DNA from: Ashinkailepas kermadecensis
Lineage: Eukaryota; Arthropoda; Thecostraca; Neolepadidae
Direction: 5' to 3'
NCBI GenBank assembly: GCA_034440615.1
Contig: JAOTOM010004351.1
Location: 1-64,000, forward strand
DNA length: 64,000 nt
In this document: piece by piece, positions 37,746 to 50,425 of the stretch
How the letters are laid out: every line of letters starts with the position of its first letter
How positions within the stretch are numbered: position 1 is the stretch's first letter
Notes under the pieces: generated by a model
Told to the model about the DNA's origin: nothing
The model's database searches: none
The model's input: only the letters and a program-made list of their open reading frames with translations
Translations under genes and position numbers: made by a program

Positions 37746-38507
37746 GCGGCCACGGCCCAGTCTGTGTCCCCATGTGGCCGGACCAGACGACCCCCGTCAC
37801 GGTGGCGAGCGGGTCGGCCAGCCAGAGACGCACGCCGTGTGCCAGTCGGCGCACAGAGCCGTCGCCGCCGGTCGAGCCGTTTATGACTGGCCGGCAGGTG
37901 CTGGGATTATCTGATGGCGCGCGGCGGCGTGCCGGCCGCTCTCCTGTCGCTTCGGACATGCCCGGGCGCGTAGACAGCAGGTCTGAGCGCCGATGCCGCC
38001 GGCGCCGGCGAAAGACGCGCCGTGTGTGTGTGTGTATGTGTGACTGTGCCGTACCCGAAACGTGCTATTTTCTGGTCCCAACGTCCCGACAGATACGGGT
38101 GCGGCGGCACCGCTGTACGAAGTGGCTAGCTCGGCGTGAAGCTCCGTCACGGCATTTGAAAATGGATAACACAGCATTTGTTTCAGCATGATGATGTAAA
38201 TAATTATTAGCACGTTTAGACATGCTTCTTCAGCCATATTGCCTGCGAAAGCATGCGAGCATAATTTTTGTTGTTGGATGCTGTGTAATTGCAAGGCACA
38301 GATGATTTCGTGAACCATAAGTAACGAACTCACATCTACGGCTAATATTGTTATCATAGGCATGGAACTGGTTACGTTGTACGTGTTCTATAGTAATGAA
38401 ATATCTTCAATCCATACATTCGGTTCCAAAACCACAACAACTACATTTGACAAGTGAAACAGAATGTCATAAAATTTAGCATATATTCAGTAAGCGCAGT
38501 ACTTACG
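37746..38507. other. Intron, no gene seen
   Basis: A GC-rich half followed by an AT-rich half. A short GT repeat lies at 38022-38040. Confidence 0.5.
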
Positions 38508-38515
38508 GAATAAGT

Positions 38516-38998
38516 CAGCGTTAAAATAATGGTTTTTCGTTAGGCGTGAGATGTTGAAACATGTGAAGTAGGATGTCGAAATTCGCCATGGAAACAATGT
38601 CGCGAACCATAACTTATAAGTTCTTCAGTCACAATTATAATCCACCAGAGTACTCACACGTGCCCCCTTTTCCGTTGTATTGAGATACGTAATTTGGGGA
38701 TAATTATGTTAACAATAACAATACAAAATACCTATCCATATTAACTGATATTGTATGGCAGATGTCATAGGTAATCAGTCCTGTTCCCTGGAATTGAGCT
38801 AAGAGATGTTCGTGCATCATAATCCGCGATGATGATAATAAGCATGATACTATCAACAAGATACTGTGAAAAATTAGATATGAAGGCTTCAAAAAGACTC
38901 ATCACGAGGCATGATGTCGATACTTCGTTGGGAGGGATGTCGATTCTGTGTTCAGAAATTGGTATATTCCACCCTATTTCACGAATAATTTATAACTG
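38516..38998. mobile_element. Second copy of the hAT-like element
   Basis: Same order of blocks as 36018-36529: ggtttttcgttagg near the left end, gatgtcgaaattc, then tggtatattccaccctattt and cacgaataattta at the right end. The ends are CAGCGTTAAAATAATGG and, inverted, CAGTTATAAATTATTCG. The flanks gaataagt (38508-38515) and gattaact (38999-39006) match at 6 of 8 positions, consistent with an old 8-bp duplication. More diverged than the 36018 copy. Confidence 0.78.
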
Positions 38999-39012
38999 GA
39001 TTAACTCATATG

Positions 39013-39014
<2 letters not shown>

Positions 39015-39054
<40 letters not shown>
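39015..39054. repeat. (TA)n microsatellite
   Basis: About 20 TA dinucleotides directly right of the second hAT-like element. Confidence 0.95.
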
Positions 39055-39055
<1 letters not shown>

Positions 39056-39590
39056 ATGTGCGAAATGAAATATAGCCGTCTGAAATTGTTACTCGGCGGC
39101 CGTTCGCGACAACATTACAGATGGCTGCGTGCGGCGAAAGTTAGCGGGAGGGTGAGGCTGGGCCGTGGTCATGTCAACCTATCTACGCAGCGCCGCTCGG
39201 TATTTACGGTGGAGAGAGTGGTGTAGCTGATCGTTAACCAGCGGGCAGTGGCTGAAGCCGAGTGGAACGCCTCAAGTAAGCGGCGAGGTGTGTCCCCGCC
39301 GGGGAAGGTCTTGGTTCTGTTGTAGCTTCTCATGGCGTGGGTGGTGATTGTTCCGTCGGGAGACAATGAAGGCGCGATTGAATGGGAGGCTTCTTCAGCT
39401 GGCGTCTTGAATATACTGATTGTCGGCTTCTCGGCTCCCACTCGGTGCGGCCGAAAGGCACGTTTAAGACCTGCGCAACTAAACTCGGAAGGATCCCGCG
39501 GCTCTCTTTGTTCTCTTTAGTGATGATGACTGGATGTGAAGGGGTGTTGAGAAGAACTGCTGGCTTGGACGCTCCTCATGCTTCTCCTCC
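39055..39590. other. Intron, no gene seen
   Basis: Unique sequence; no exon recognised. Confidence 0.5.
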
Positions 39591-39845
39591 TGTCCGAGAC
39601 ATCACCAGCCACCCGCCACCCGCCACCCGCGTGTAATGCCGTGCTGAGATATCAGCCATTGCCACCTGCCACCCGCGTGTAATTCCGTGCTGAGATATCA
39701 TCAGCCATTGCCACCTGCCACCCGCGTGTAATGCCGTGCTGAGATATCATCAGCCATTGCCACCTGCCACCCGCGTGTAATGCCGTGCTGAGATATCATC
39801 AGCCATTGCCATCTGCCACTCGCGTGTAATGCCGTGCCGAGACGG
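39591..39845. repeat. 49-bp minisatellite, about 5 copies
   Basis: gccattgccacctgccaccc plus gcgtgtaatgccgtgctgag, period about 49. Confidence 0.92.
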
Positions 39846-40124
39846 CTGATGTGCTCACATCATGCTTGTGTTTTCAACGGAGTCTTCCCTGGCTAATTGA
39901 ACCTGTTGTTTTGCTATGTTCTATTTATTTTGTGTGCCATGTTTTCAATTATCGTCTCATGCTAAGGTTGACACTCAAAGCTCAATGTCTTGATTGGGCG
40001 CACAGAGTCGAGTGACTGTTCTCCGGACGTACACTGTGGGCCCGGCACACAGGTGGCGTGGATCAGCGGGCTGCTGTCTGTTCGGCACAGCTGCAAGGTA
40101 ATTGCCCATTTGTCTCCTTTGCAG

Positions 40125-40243
40125 AGCAAAGTCAAAGAACGGCGGGAGGTTACTACGGGAAAAGCTAGAAAAGATTGGCCTCAACCTGCCGGCGGGCAGG
40201 AGAAAAGCAGCAAACGTCACCCTTCTCACGTCACTGGTCGAAG
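40125..40243 (+). CDS. TFAP2: TFAP2 DNA-binding basic-region exon (119 bp)
   Basis: It sits between the acceptor ctcctttgcag and donor gtaagc, phase 2 in and phase 1 out. It completes Arg and reads [40 protein letters not shown]. This is the most conserved part of AP-2 proteins, holding basic residues that contact GC-rich palindromic sites (GCCNNNGGC type) and leading into the helix-span-helix dimerisation region. The 119-bp size equals the matching vertebrate exon as I recall it. Both alternative exons A and B splice into it in frame; skipping both would reach a TAG within 15 codons. It is followed after about 25 bp by a 60-bp minisatellite. Confidence 0.97.
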
Positions 40244-40269
40244 GTAAGCAGCCCATTGGTCCGTCAACG

Positions 40270-40785
40270 CGGCGCTGGGGCCACACGGCGCTCTCTGAGA
40301 CTCGTCACTGCAGGGGCAGGCTTGTATCGTCTCGCTGGGGCGACACGGCGGTATCTGAGTCTCATCACTGCAGGGGCAGGCTTGTATCGTCTCGCTGGGG
40401 CCACACGGCGGTATCTGAGACTCGTCACTGCAGGGGCAGGCTTGTATCGTCTCGCTGGGGCGACACGGCGCTCTCTGAGACTCGTCACTGCAGGGGCAGG
40501 CTTGTATCGTCTCGCTGGGGCCACACGGCGGATGTCTCATCCTGGGGGCGGTATTCTCGAGGGTCTCATCACTGCAGGGGCAGGCTTGTATCGTCTCGCT
40601 GGGGCGACACGGCGCTCTCTGAGACGCGTCACTGCAGGGGCAGGCTTGTATCGTCTCGCTGGGGCGACACGGCGGTATCTGAGTCTCATCACTGCAGGGG
40701 CAGGCTTGTATCATCTCGCTGGGGCGACACGGCGCTCTCTGAGACTCGTCACTGCAGGGGCAGGCTTGTAACATCTCGTTGGCGG
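40270..40785. repeat. 60-bp minisatellite, about 8.5 copies
   Basis: ctcgtcactgcaggggcagg plus cttgtatcgtctcgctgggg, period 60, starting about 25 bp after the donor at 40244. Copies alternate between gctctctgag and ggtatctgag variants; one has an insertion near 40530. Confidence 0.95.
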
Positions 40786-41705
40786 ATCTGGTGTAGGGTC
40801 TACGGGTCCGGCTGGGACAGGGCCGGCCGTCTGCTGTAGACATTGGCGTCGAGCGGCATTGAGGTGTCACGGGGTGGATCAGCCGTCTTCTCATATCTGC
40901 AGACTGGACAGATGCCAAATTATCGAACATCCCCACTAGTGTTTGTTAGTACGCGTTTTTATTTGTTTAGTTTATTTAGTTTATAGTTGTAATATTTATT
41001 ATATTGAGTTGTATGCGTAGTTATAGTTGTTCGCGTTGTACGCGTTTTTACGCGTAAGGTGTAAACACCACAACACTTCATGGGCGCAAAATGACCAGCT
41101 CAATCGACGCGCCCTGTAACGTAAATACATGACCACCACCAAAAACGCTTAGACATATATTTGTGTATATATACATATGTCCATGGGGGATGTCTGAGCA
41201 ACAAAATACTGCTGTACAGAGCTGACGATACGGTATGTAGCGAACCTAGTCTAGTTTTGAATCACTTTTGGTACACGGCTTTCGATTGCCAGTTCCGTAC
41301 AGTTTCCTAGTGCATGACAGTGGGTACCCTGACCCCGCACACAGATATGGGACGATAGGAGGATGTGCTCTATGGGCGCAGATGGGACATTCGGACAATA
41401 TTGGCCGGTTTTGTGGAGACGGGAGGACGCCATGTGCTGCCTTTGACTGGTTTCAAAGGAGCACTGATTGGGTGTGATCCCCTGACTGTGTCAGACGGCG
41501 GCGGTGGTGCCGTCTGCCCTCGGCGGCTGCTGGAATTTCCCAGCAACTTGTCACGGCACCACTGTGTGGTACGCAGGATGTGGTGCCTAATGGGATCTCT
41601 GGTGGGATGACCTGCCCGTGAAGTAGAGTTCGTCTGAAGATTCAATCGCGGCGCTCTCAATCACCAGAAGCGGCACCGTTAGCATAGTTAGTATATGAGC
41701 AATTT
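40786..41705. other. TFAP2 intron, no gene seen
   Basis: Includes a ttatttagttta-rich patch near 40965-40985 and a tatatttgtgtatatatac patch near 41155-41180. Confidence 0.5.
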
Positions 41706-42030
41706 CTCAAACGCCAGTAGAGTAGCAGCACCTCCAGTAGGGGAGCAGCACCTCCACCAGAGGAGCAGCGCCTCCAGCAGGGGAGCAGCACCTCCACCAG
41801 AGTAGCAGCACCTCCAGTAGAGAAGCAGCACCTCCACCAGAGGAGCACCACCTCCAGTAGAGGAGCAACACCTCCACCAGAGGAGCAGCACCTCCACCAG
41901 AGGAGAACGCTGCATGACCACTGCAGTCGATGGGCCCCTAAACTCCAGTAGAGGAGAAACCTCAGCAGATGAGCACCACCTCCAGCAAAGGAGCACCACC
42001 TCCAGCAGAGGAGCACGATCTCTAGCAGAT
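41706..42030. repeat. 20-bp minisatellite, about 15 copies
   Basis: agcagcacctccaccagagg with agt/acc variants, interrupted at about 41905-41940 by a unique segment. Confidence 0.88.
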
Positions 42031-43464
42031 GAGTTGTCGATCGCTTTTGGCCGCACGATCGGCGCGCCTTGTGATTCCTGGCACACCTCTGTAAAATGAT
42101 CGCCCGGATATTATCGACGCACATCTTGCAACGCGAAAGGGGAAGCCGGCCGAAATTTATCACTGTCATTAGTCGCCATAAATCGCCAGGTCAAAACACT
42201 TCATCACAAAGCACTTCAATACATCGCTTCTAAGAATGCGATGCATCAGCCGTGTATCTACGCGTCGGGCCTGGCTAGCGAATGGTGGGCTGTGCCTGCT
42301 CGCCGGGCCGTACCTCTGTGGCCTGCTCTGACCTCGCTGTCCTCACCTGAGCTCACCGGTCTGGCTTGGTTGTCCTGACCGGACCACAACAGCCTGATGT
42401 CTCGCTGCCTGATCATCACCATCTCAGCCTTCTGACACGATGTGTTTATCATGAATCTGGCTGTCGTGATCTGACTAGCGTGAATATTCGAATACGAATT
42501 GCCTGACTTAATTAGCCTGGTACCGATGTTGTCAGTTGACTGCTGGTCTGGCCAGTATGACCAGGCCACTTGACCACGCCATCATAACCGGGCTGTCACT
42601 CTCCGAGACCATCCGTGCCTTCTCGACAACCACGCCAAAGCCGCGACTGTGACGTTTCGTGTGTCGGTTGCCGAGCGACCGGCCGTGGTCGCCGTATGTT
42701 GGCGGCAGGCCGCCGCCCGCTGCTCCTCTCTACTGTGTTACGCCACAGCCCGACGTGCCGGCCGGCCGCAGGTCAGCTCATTTGGCATTCATGATGTGAT
42801 TGAAGCCGGGCAGAACGCCAACAGAGCCGGGCCGCGCCGCGCCGCTGACGTGCGTCGGAGGAGGCAGGGGGCGCACAGACACGTCACCGCCGCCTAATTG
42901 TGCGCTGGCCAATCAAAAACCCATCAGCGATTTCGGAGGGGAGAGGGTGGACGGCCGGTATGACGACCGAACGCCGACCCCGAACTTAATCGTCTAGTAA
43001 TGGCGATATAACAAGCATTGCGGCGTGAATTAAAGTTCGGCCGGTGGCATGTGGACCGGCGGAGACGCGTTTGCTGCGGCCAAGTGGTGTCTCGGTCGCC
43101 CGTGCAGGTGCAGGTGCTGCCGCGCCTGCCTGGCTCTGCTGGCAGCCCGCGCTGGCCCGTGTTTGGCAGGTGCAGGAAGCGCCACGGCCCTCTGCAGGCG
43201 GCATGACATTGGACACTCGGCCACCGCGGTGTCGCCAGAAACTGTCCCAGCCGTCAATGGATGGCTTATTTTGTCCGCCAGACGTCTGCAGTTCGTGTCA
43301 CCAGACGTCTTCAGTTGGTATCGGCCACGTTCGCGCATGTCGAAAATGCTGCTTGTTGCGTCTTCGGCGGCGACATGCTGCCACCGTGTCTGTTCTGAAG
43401 CGCGTGTCGTGTGCGACGCGTACTGGTGTCCAACGAGGGAACCCGAGAGAGAGATAGAGAGAGA
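42031..43464. other. Intron, no gene seen
   Basis: Unique sequence; open frames without family similarity. Confidence 0.5.
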
Positions 43465-43708
<244 letters not shown>

Positions 43709-44184
43709 TCCGGAATCCCCAGATATTATGGTTTCTCATCGCGTCACTGTCGGCCCACAATAATCGCAATTAAAGATGAACCATAATCAACTTAGCCGGG
43801 GCGGTGCGCTGTAACGAGGTTAGGAGATGGTGACATCGACATCGTGGCAATCGCGTTGTCTCGAGGTAGTGATATCCTTAGGGCAGTGTTGCATCCAGCT
43901 AATGTTTTCTCAGAGGTCGTGTTGCTTTAAGCCCTATGGCTATCCCCGACGTAATTTTAATCCTTATTTATCCTCGCTATTTTGTGCTCTGTGTCGTCTC
44001 GTGATGCTGATGCTGCAATCCAGGCCATAGTGTCCTCGCTATTTGGGCTCGGTGCCGTCTCGTGGTGCTGGTGCTGCTATCCAGGCCATGTGCGCTGGTC
44101 ATTGGTACTTGCCGGGTCGGGGCAGTGTTGTCCCACTGGCAGTGTTTCTCCTCCGCGATGTCTCAGGCTGTCTCCCGACAGTGG

Positions 44185-44345
44185 CGGTATTGTCTCCGAC
44201 GGCCAGGTTATCTCCGGGCGGCGGTATTGTCTCCGACGGCCAGGTTATCTCCGGGCGGCGGTATTGTCTCCCGGCAGCCGAGTTATCTCCGGTAGCCTTG
44301 TCTCCCATCAGCGGAGTTATCTCCGGCGGCCGCGTTGTCTCCGGC
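44185..44345. repeat. ~37-bp minisatellite plus (CTGT)n
   Basis: ggcggtattgtctccgacgg plus ccaggttatctccg repeats about 4 times with divergence; a short ctgt run follows at 44356-44394. Confidence 0.83.
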
Positions 44346-44395
44346 CGGCCACGCTGTCTGTCTATCTGTCTGTCTGTCTGTCTGTCTGTCTGCCG

Positions 44396-45790
44396 TTGTG
44401 GACTGTCGAGCGGGCCGGGCCGGCGGCACCTGTCCGTGCGTCTGCACCGGCCACCCACCGGCCGCGACTAGCGCCGGCGCCGTGCTGACTGGCCGGCAGA
44501 CCTCCCGCCCCGCCCCTCCCCAACACCGACCGACACCGGTCACACGGCACCGACGGCCATCGCTGCCGAGATGCGCGTGCCACACAGGCAGCGGTGGCAT
44601 CGGACGGCCGGCGGCCGGCATCTGGCATCGGCCCACCGCATGCACACCTGATGACAAAGGTGCTGTGGCGCGATGCTGGCGGGGCGGTTGGCGGCCGCTG
44701 TGGCGCGATGCTGGCGATGCTGTCGAGGCGGCTGGCTGCCGCTGTGGAGCGGTCGGCACAATGGTGATGTCTGGCTTCGCCACAGATACGCGGTCCGGCG
44801 GTGACGATCGTGCCGTCTCTGGCCACCACTGACACTCTCACAATGTCTACTTCCTGTCTCGCTCCCTCCCTATCTCCTCTCCTATCTCCCTTCCCGCCGT
44901 CTTCCCTCTCCCCTTCCCTCTTTCTCCCTGCCCTCCCCTTCCTCTCTCTCCATATTTGCCCTCCTTTCCATGTTTTTCTTCTTCCCTCTCTCCCTCCCCC
45001 ATATATATATATATATGTATGCTTATGTGCATACATGCATGCATACATACCTGTACACAGCATCACCACCACCGGCGGCTCGGTGTGCACGTGCACATGC
45101 AGGACGACATCGGCTGGCACAGCTGTAATGAGGGGCGTGCTGGCGACCGGCCAGCCATCCCGTGGACGGCGACGCCGACAAATTGGCTCCCGATCACGGT
45201 TACGTCATTATACTTCCTCATTGAGATAGTATCTTGGACGCCGGCCGGCCAGTGCATGATTTAACCGTAAAGTACCGAGTAAGCCAGCCGTTAGTCACAG
45301 CGGGAGGCTGGCCAGTCGGCGCGCAGGCGGTGCTTTTTTGTCGGGCCGCTCGCCGCTGGCCGGCGCGTGCTGTACGCTCTCGGACAGGGACGTGTGTCGA
45401 CCGTGCGATGTTCCGCTGGTCTGTTGAGGCAGCTGTCCAGGCCGTCCACGCGACTGTGTGCAACTGGTGGCCAGTTGTGCCACCATAGGCTGCCTGGTGA
45501 GGTCCAGCTACGCGCTGGGAGGTAGCCAACGTGCTGCCGAGCATAGCTGCAGTGGTGCATACGCCTGGCGGTGTTGTGATGGTTCAATTCAGCAAGGGAG
45601 GGGAGGTGGGGATGTACCCTGGTTTGTGGCTTCTAGTCCAGCAGCCGGCGGCATTGCCGGGTCCCGTCGAGATCAGTGCGCGTGAGGGGTTGGCGACGTC
45701 TGGCAATCGAGTCGGTCGGTAAAGAACCCAAGTGTCGAGCAGCGTGGTCGGGTTTCTGCCCGTCACCGGCCGCCCGTGGGCAATGGCGCT
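44396..45790. other. Intron, no gene seen
   Basis: Contains a C/T-rich tract (44860-45000), a short (TA)n at 45002-45016, and otherwise unique sequence. Confidence 0.5.
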
Positions 45791-45906
45791 GGCCCCGGCT
45801 ACACCGGCTACACCGGCTACCTCGGCTACCTCGGCTACCCCGGATACCCAGGCTACCCCTGCTTTCCCGGATACCCCGGATACTCCGGCTTCCCAAGCTA
45901 CCCCGG
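45791..45906. repeat. 9-bp repeat, about 12 copies
   Basis: ggctacacc, ggctacctc and ggctacccc variants in tandem. Confidence 0.88.
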
Positions 45907-46261
45907 CCGGCCAGGGGTGGCGTAATCACCGCCGTCCGATGATGCACCCGAGGAATGCGTGCAGGGGACGGGGAGGGGAGGCAACAGGTGGCGGGCGGCC
46001 GGCGACCCCCCCCCCTCCAGAACGCCGACCGCTTCCCACGCCTGCCGCTCTCGGTCGGCGAGACGCCAGCCCTGTTTGGACCGTGGACTGCCGACATTAG
46101 CAGTCGCCGGTGGCTCTGGACATGGCGAGGATTTTTCCCTCGTGTTGAAGCACCATAGGTGACAAGACCAGCATCCTTGAGGCCAGCACATGTCACAACC
46201 ATCCGGCATCCGTGTCTTAAGCCCACCGATATAGGGAACCACAGTCCTCAAAGGGCCAGAA

Positions 46262-46384
46262 CAAGCACGTGTGTTGTGCATCCCGCGGTGGACTGGGTCT
46301 ACGTGTGGTGATGTAAGCCCCGCCGGACAAGCACGTGTGTTGTGCATCCCGCGGAGGACTGGGACTACGTGTGGTGATGTAAGC
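46262..46384. repeat. ~62-bp tandem duplication
   Basis: caagcacgtgtgttgtgcat with its downstream sequence occurs twice. Confidence 0.88.
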
Positions 46385-46674
46385 AATCGTGTTCAGCGTT
46401 CGAAGAGCCACTCGACTGGTCCAAATGTGTTACGGAATGCAGTGTTTCCTCCAATAAATGTTGAATGTAGGGGTCATTTCCATTGGCTGCCCATGCGAGG
46501 ACCACACTCCCTGTCCTACCACCTCTGGTCCCGGCCAAGTAATGCCAAAGCAGCAGGAGACGCTGAGTGACTGCACACTGCGGGTCTACTGTCCCCACAG
46601 TTAACATATTGGGTGAGGCCCAGGTTAGCTAGCAGCAGGGGACGCTCCTCAGCATTGAGACCGCTCCAAGTGAC

Positions 46675-46865
46675 TCCGTACTCCTCAACATCGATATCAC
46701 TCCACGTGACACTCGGTACTCCTCAACATCGAGATCAGTCCACGTGATACCCCGTACTCCTCAACATCGAGATCACTCCACGTGACACTCGGTACTCCTC
46801 AACATCGAGATCACTCCACGTGACACTCCGTACTCCTCAACATCGAGATCACTCCACGTGATTCA
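46675..46865. repeat. 38-bp minisatellite, about 5 copies
   Basis: tccacgtgacactcggtact plus cctcaacatcgagatcac, at 46701, 46739, 46777 and onward. Each copy holds a CACGTG E-box palindrome. Confidence 0.93.
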
Positions 46866-47556
46866 GGTCATGAGGGGAAGCGGCCTGGGAAAGTGTCTGA
46901 GGACATGTTCATTGTTCAACTCCCACAGTCACCCCAGGAGGTAGGCGACCGCTGATTACACGAGGGTGGCGCCGCTACCTTATAGGACGGCTTGTTCTAG
47001 GGATGGTCGTGTTTTCTGTGAGAGTGAAGGAGCTGTCCTGTCCACCAGAGAGCAGGTGCTGTGCCTAGCCCCTCACGATGCTCTGTTATCACGGTATCGT
47101 GGTATACCAGTGTCGCCCTTCAGAGCAGCCGAGGAGACGTCAGGCGAGCCAGAGAGCGTGTTGCAGCAACTAGTCGCAACCGACATCCAACGTCGTGGAA
47201 ATCGAACAAGCCCTTGAATATAACGGGGCGAGGATGAGAGGCCTTGTTGGAAGATGGCAGCTCGTGGGAGTCCACAAGTTGGCGGCGTCTCGCACCATGT
47301 CCCTCCGCGTGTGTACACCACTCACGTTTTCGGACGGTTACTTATGGGTGTCGTCAACCGAGTGTGACACTTTCTCTGGCTTGATATAGCGCGGTCTAGC
47401 GCATATTTATTATTCTAACGGTCGCTAGTTCGCGCGCGCTGGTCGTTTGTCGGCCTGCCTGCTCATGCTGGAGCCATTAGTTATCCTCATTACACGTGAT
47501 ATGCAAACCCTAGCGGCCTCTCCGCATGCCCACCCGTCTGACGAGGCGTAAACCTG
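46866..47556. other. Intron, no gene seen
   Basis: Unique sequence; no conserved exon. Confidence 0.5.
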
Positions 47557-47672
47557 TCGGCCAGCCGACCGGCCAGCCGACCGGCCAGCCGACCGGCCAC
47601 GGCCAGCCGACCGGCCAGCCGACCGGCCAGCCGACCGACCAGCCGACCGACCAGCCGACCGACCAGCCGACT
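47557..47672. repeat. 12-bp minisatellite, about 10 copies
   Basis: cagccgaccggc and cagccgaccgac variants. A separate short tgatccttgaggtgatcct repeat follows at about 47863-47925. Confidence 0.9.
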
Positions 47673-48359
47673 GAACGGCGACTCCATTCTCCACCTCCGA
47701 AATCAAACTCGAACATCCGAAAGCAAACTCGACCCGACTGAGTAACACGGAGTCGCCGGTAGCTCTGCATTGGCGCGTGCAACAGTTGGCGCCTTGTCGG
47801 CTTGGGTGCTGTGGTTGTTGAGCCACCAACCGAGCGCGGTGACTGCACCTCGACTGGGTGGTGATCCTTGAGCCAGTGATCCTTGGGGTGATCCTTGAGG
47901 TGATCCTTGAGGTGATCCTGGAGCCAGTGAGGTGGTATGTACCTGCAGCGGCTCATTGCTGAGCCATCTTCTCACGGCGCCATTACATCATGATCTGTCC
48001 ATAGAAGTAGGTGCGTTTGCATCGCCCGTCCAATTTGCGATCCAGGGAAGTGCAGTCATCTTCGGCACCTTTGTACCACGACTGGTGCTCCCCGTCGTCC
48101 CAAGCGTTCTGTATGACGAGGAATGCATACGGAGCCAACACCCTCCCATTCAGCTGGTGCGTTTTAAAACACATTCTGTACTGCTAGTCGGCTAGTTATA
48201 TGAGGTTAAAGGAATACCTGTCGCTGTTTGGTATGCTGTTTAGGGATGACATGTTTGCCATGGAGGAGTATATGCCCGGTGAATACACACATTACCGGAC
48301 ATGACCATTATTCACCGACGTAGACACGGATGGGAGCCGGGGCCATGCCTGCGCCCCCA

Positions 48360-48542
48360 GCCGTAGATGGCTGGTTTGCTGCACGCTCCTTCCATTGACA
48401 CGTTCCCACCCACGGCATTCCTCACATGTTGTCTATTTCGATACCTGGGCCGCCAGCGGTAGATGGCTGGTTTGCTGCATGCTCCTCCCATTGACACGTT
48501 CCCACCAACGGTATTCCTCACATGTTGTCTATTTCGCGCAAC
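48360..48542. repeat. 96-bp tandem duplication
   Basis: gtagatggctggtttgctgc with a long downstream match occurs at 48363 and 48459. Confidence 0.9.
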
Positions 48543-48771
48543 AAATGACCAAAGCCGTCACTGTTCCCCTGTTGTCGAGCGCCCACGCTTTGTTAGGGCT
48601 TATGGTTTGGCATAATGGTGCGTCACCTGTGTGTGCGTAGCTCGTTTGCGTTATGTCGACGTGTCGTTATGTCCACGTGTCGCGTATCCATGCGTTTTGT
48701 CGGCGCGGCGCATTCCACGTGGCAGAGTCGGCGCACTGTATCGGTGTGACACCTGTGGGCCTTGTTCACAG

Positions 48772-48913
48772 GCGAGGCGATCCACCTGGCGCGTGACTTC
48801 GGCTACGTGTGCGAGACGGAGTTTCCGTCTCGACAGATCGCCGAGTACCTGTGTCGGCAACACACCAACCCGGCCGACCAGTACCAGCGGCGCGAACTGG
48901 TCAAGGCTACCAA
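48772..48913 (+). CDS. TFAP2: TFAP2 helix-span-helix exon (142 bp)
   Basis: Acceptor cttgttcacag and donor gtgagt, phase 1 in and phase 2 out. It reads EAIHLARDFGYVCETEFPSR, QIAEYLCRQHTNPADQYQ, RRELVKATK (last Lys split). This is the first helix and span of the AP-2 dimerisation domain. HLARDFGY-CETEFP is diagnostic of the family. The 142-bp length matches the homologous vertebrate exon as I recall it. The intron after it turns into a 22-bp minisatellite within about 12 bp of the donor. Confidence 0.97.
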
Positions 48914-48924
48914 GTGAGTGTCGA

Positions 48925-49628
48925 ATGGTCGGCTATGGGTGGATGGTCGGGCGGCTGTGGGTGGATGGGCGGGCGGCTGTGGGTGGATGGTCCGGCGCCT
49001 GTGGGTGGATGGTCGGGCGGGCGGCTGTGGGTGGATGGTCCGGCGGCTGTGGGTGGATGGTCGGGCGGCTGTGGGTGGATGGTCGGGCGGCTGTGGGTGG
49101 ATGGTCGGGCGGCTGTGGGTGGATGGTCGGACGGCTGTGGGTGGATGGTCCGGCGGCTGTGGGTGGATGGTCGGGCGGCTGTGGGTGGATGGTCCGGCGG
49201 CTGTGGGTGGATGGTCGGGCGGCTGTGGGTGGATGGTCCGACGGCTGTGGGTGGATGGTCCGGCGGCTGTGGGTGGATGGTCGGGCGGCTGTGGGTGGAT
49301 GGTCGGGCGGCTGTGGGTGGATGGTCGGACGGCTGTGGGTGGATGGTCGGGCGGCTGTGGGTGGATGGTCCGACGGCTGTGGGTGGATGGTCCGGCGGCT
49401 GTGGGTGGATGGTCGGGCGGCTGTGGGTGGATGGTCCGGCGCCTGTGGGTGGATGGTCGGGCGGCTGTGGGTGGATGGTCCGGCGCCTGTGGGTGGATGG
49501 TCCGGCGGCTGTGGGTGGATGGTCGGGCGGCTGTGGGTGGATGGTCCGGCGGCTGTGGGTGGATGGTCGGGCGGCTGGGTGGATAGTTCAGCGGCTGTGG
49601 GTGGATGGTCCGGCGGCTGTTGGTGACG
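48925..49628. repeat. 22-bp minisatellite, about 31 copies
   Basis: ggctgtgggtggatggtcgg plus gc, with ccggc and gacgg variants, beginning about 12 bp inside the intron after the donor at 48914. Period 22 is not a multiple of 3, yet several frames are open because the unit lacks stops. Confidence 0.96.
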
Positions 49629-49820
49629 AGAGCTGCCCCTGCCCGCCGAGACAGCGGCACACCCAGACAGACATAGTCGTGTGAACGGACCGATACTGGC
49701 CCGGCCGCCGGCGCCGCTGGAATATGGAGATGGCATGCCACTGTCCTTTACTCTCCAATGGTAGCAAGCCGGTGGTCAGATGTGTCCCGAGACAGTGTGA
49801 TTTCGCCAGTGAAAACTGCT

Positions 49821-50425
<605 letters not shown>

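Noticed and set aside
36018..38998. The two ~0.5-kb direct repeats as LTRs of one retrotransposon.
   Set aside because: Each copy has its own 8-bp flanking duplication and inverted CAG ends, and the sequence between them is minisatellite with no gag or pol frame.
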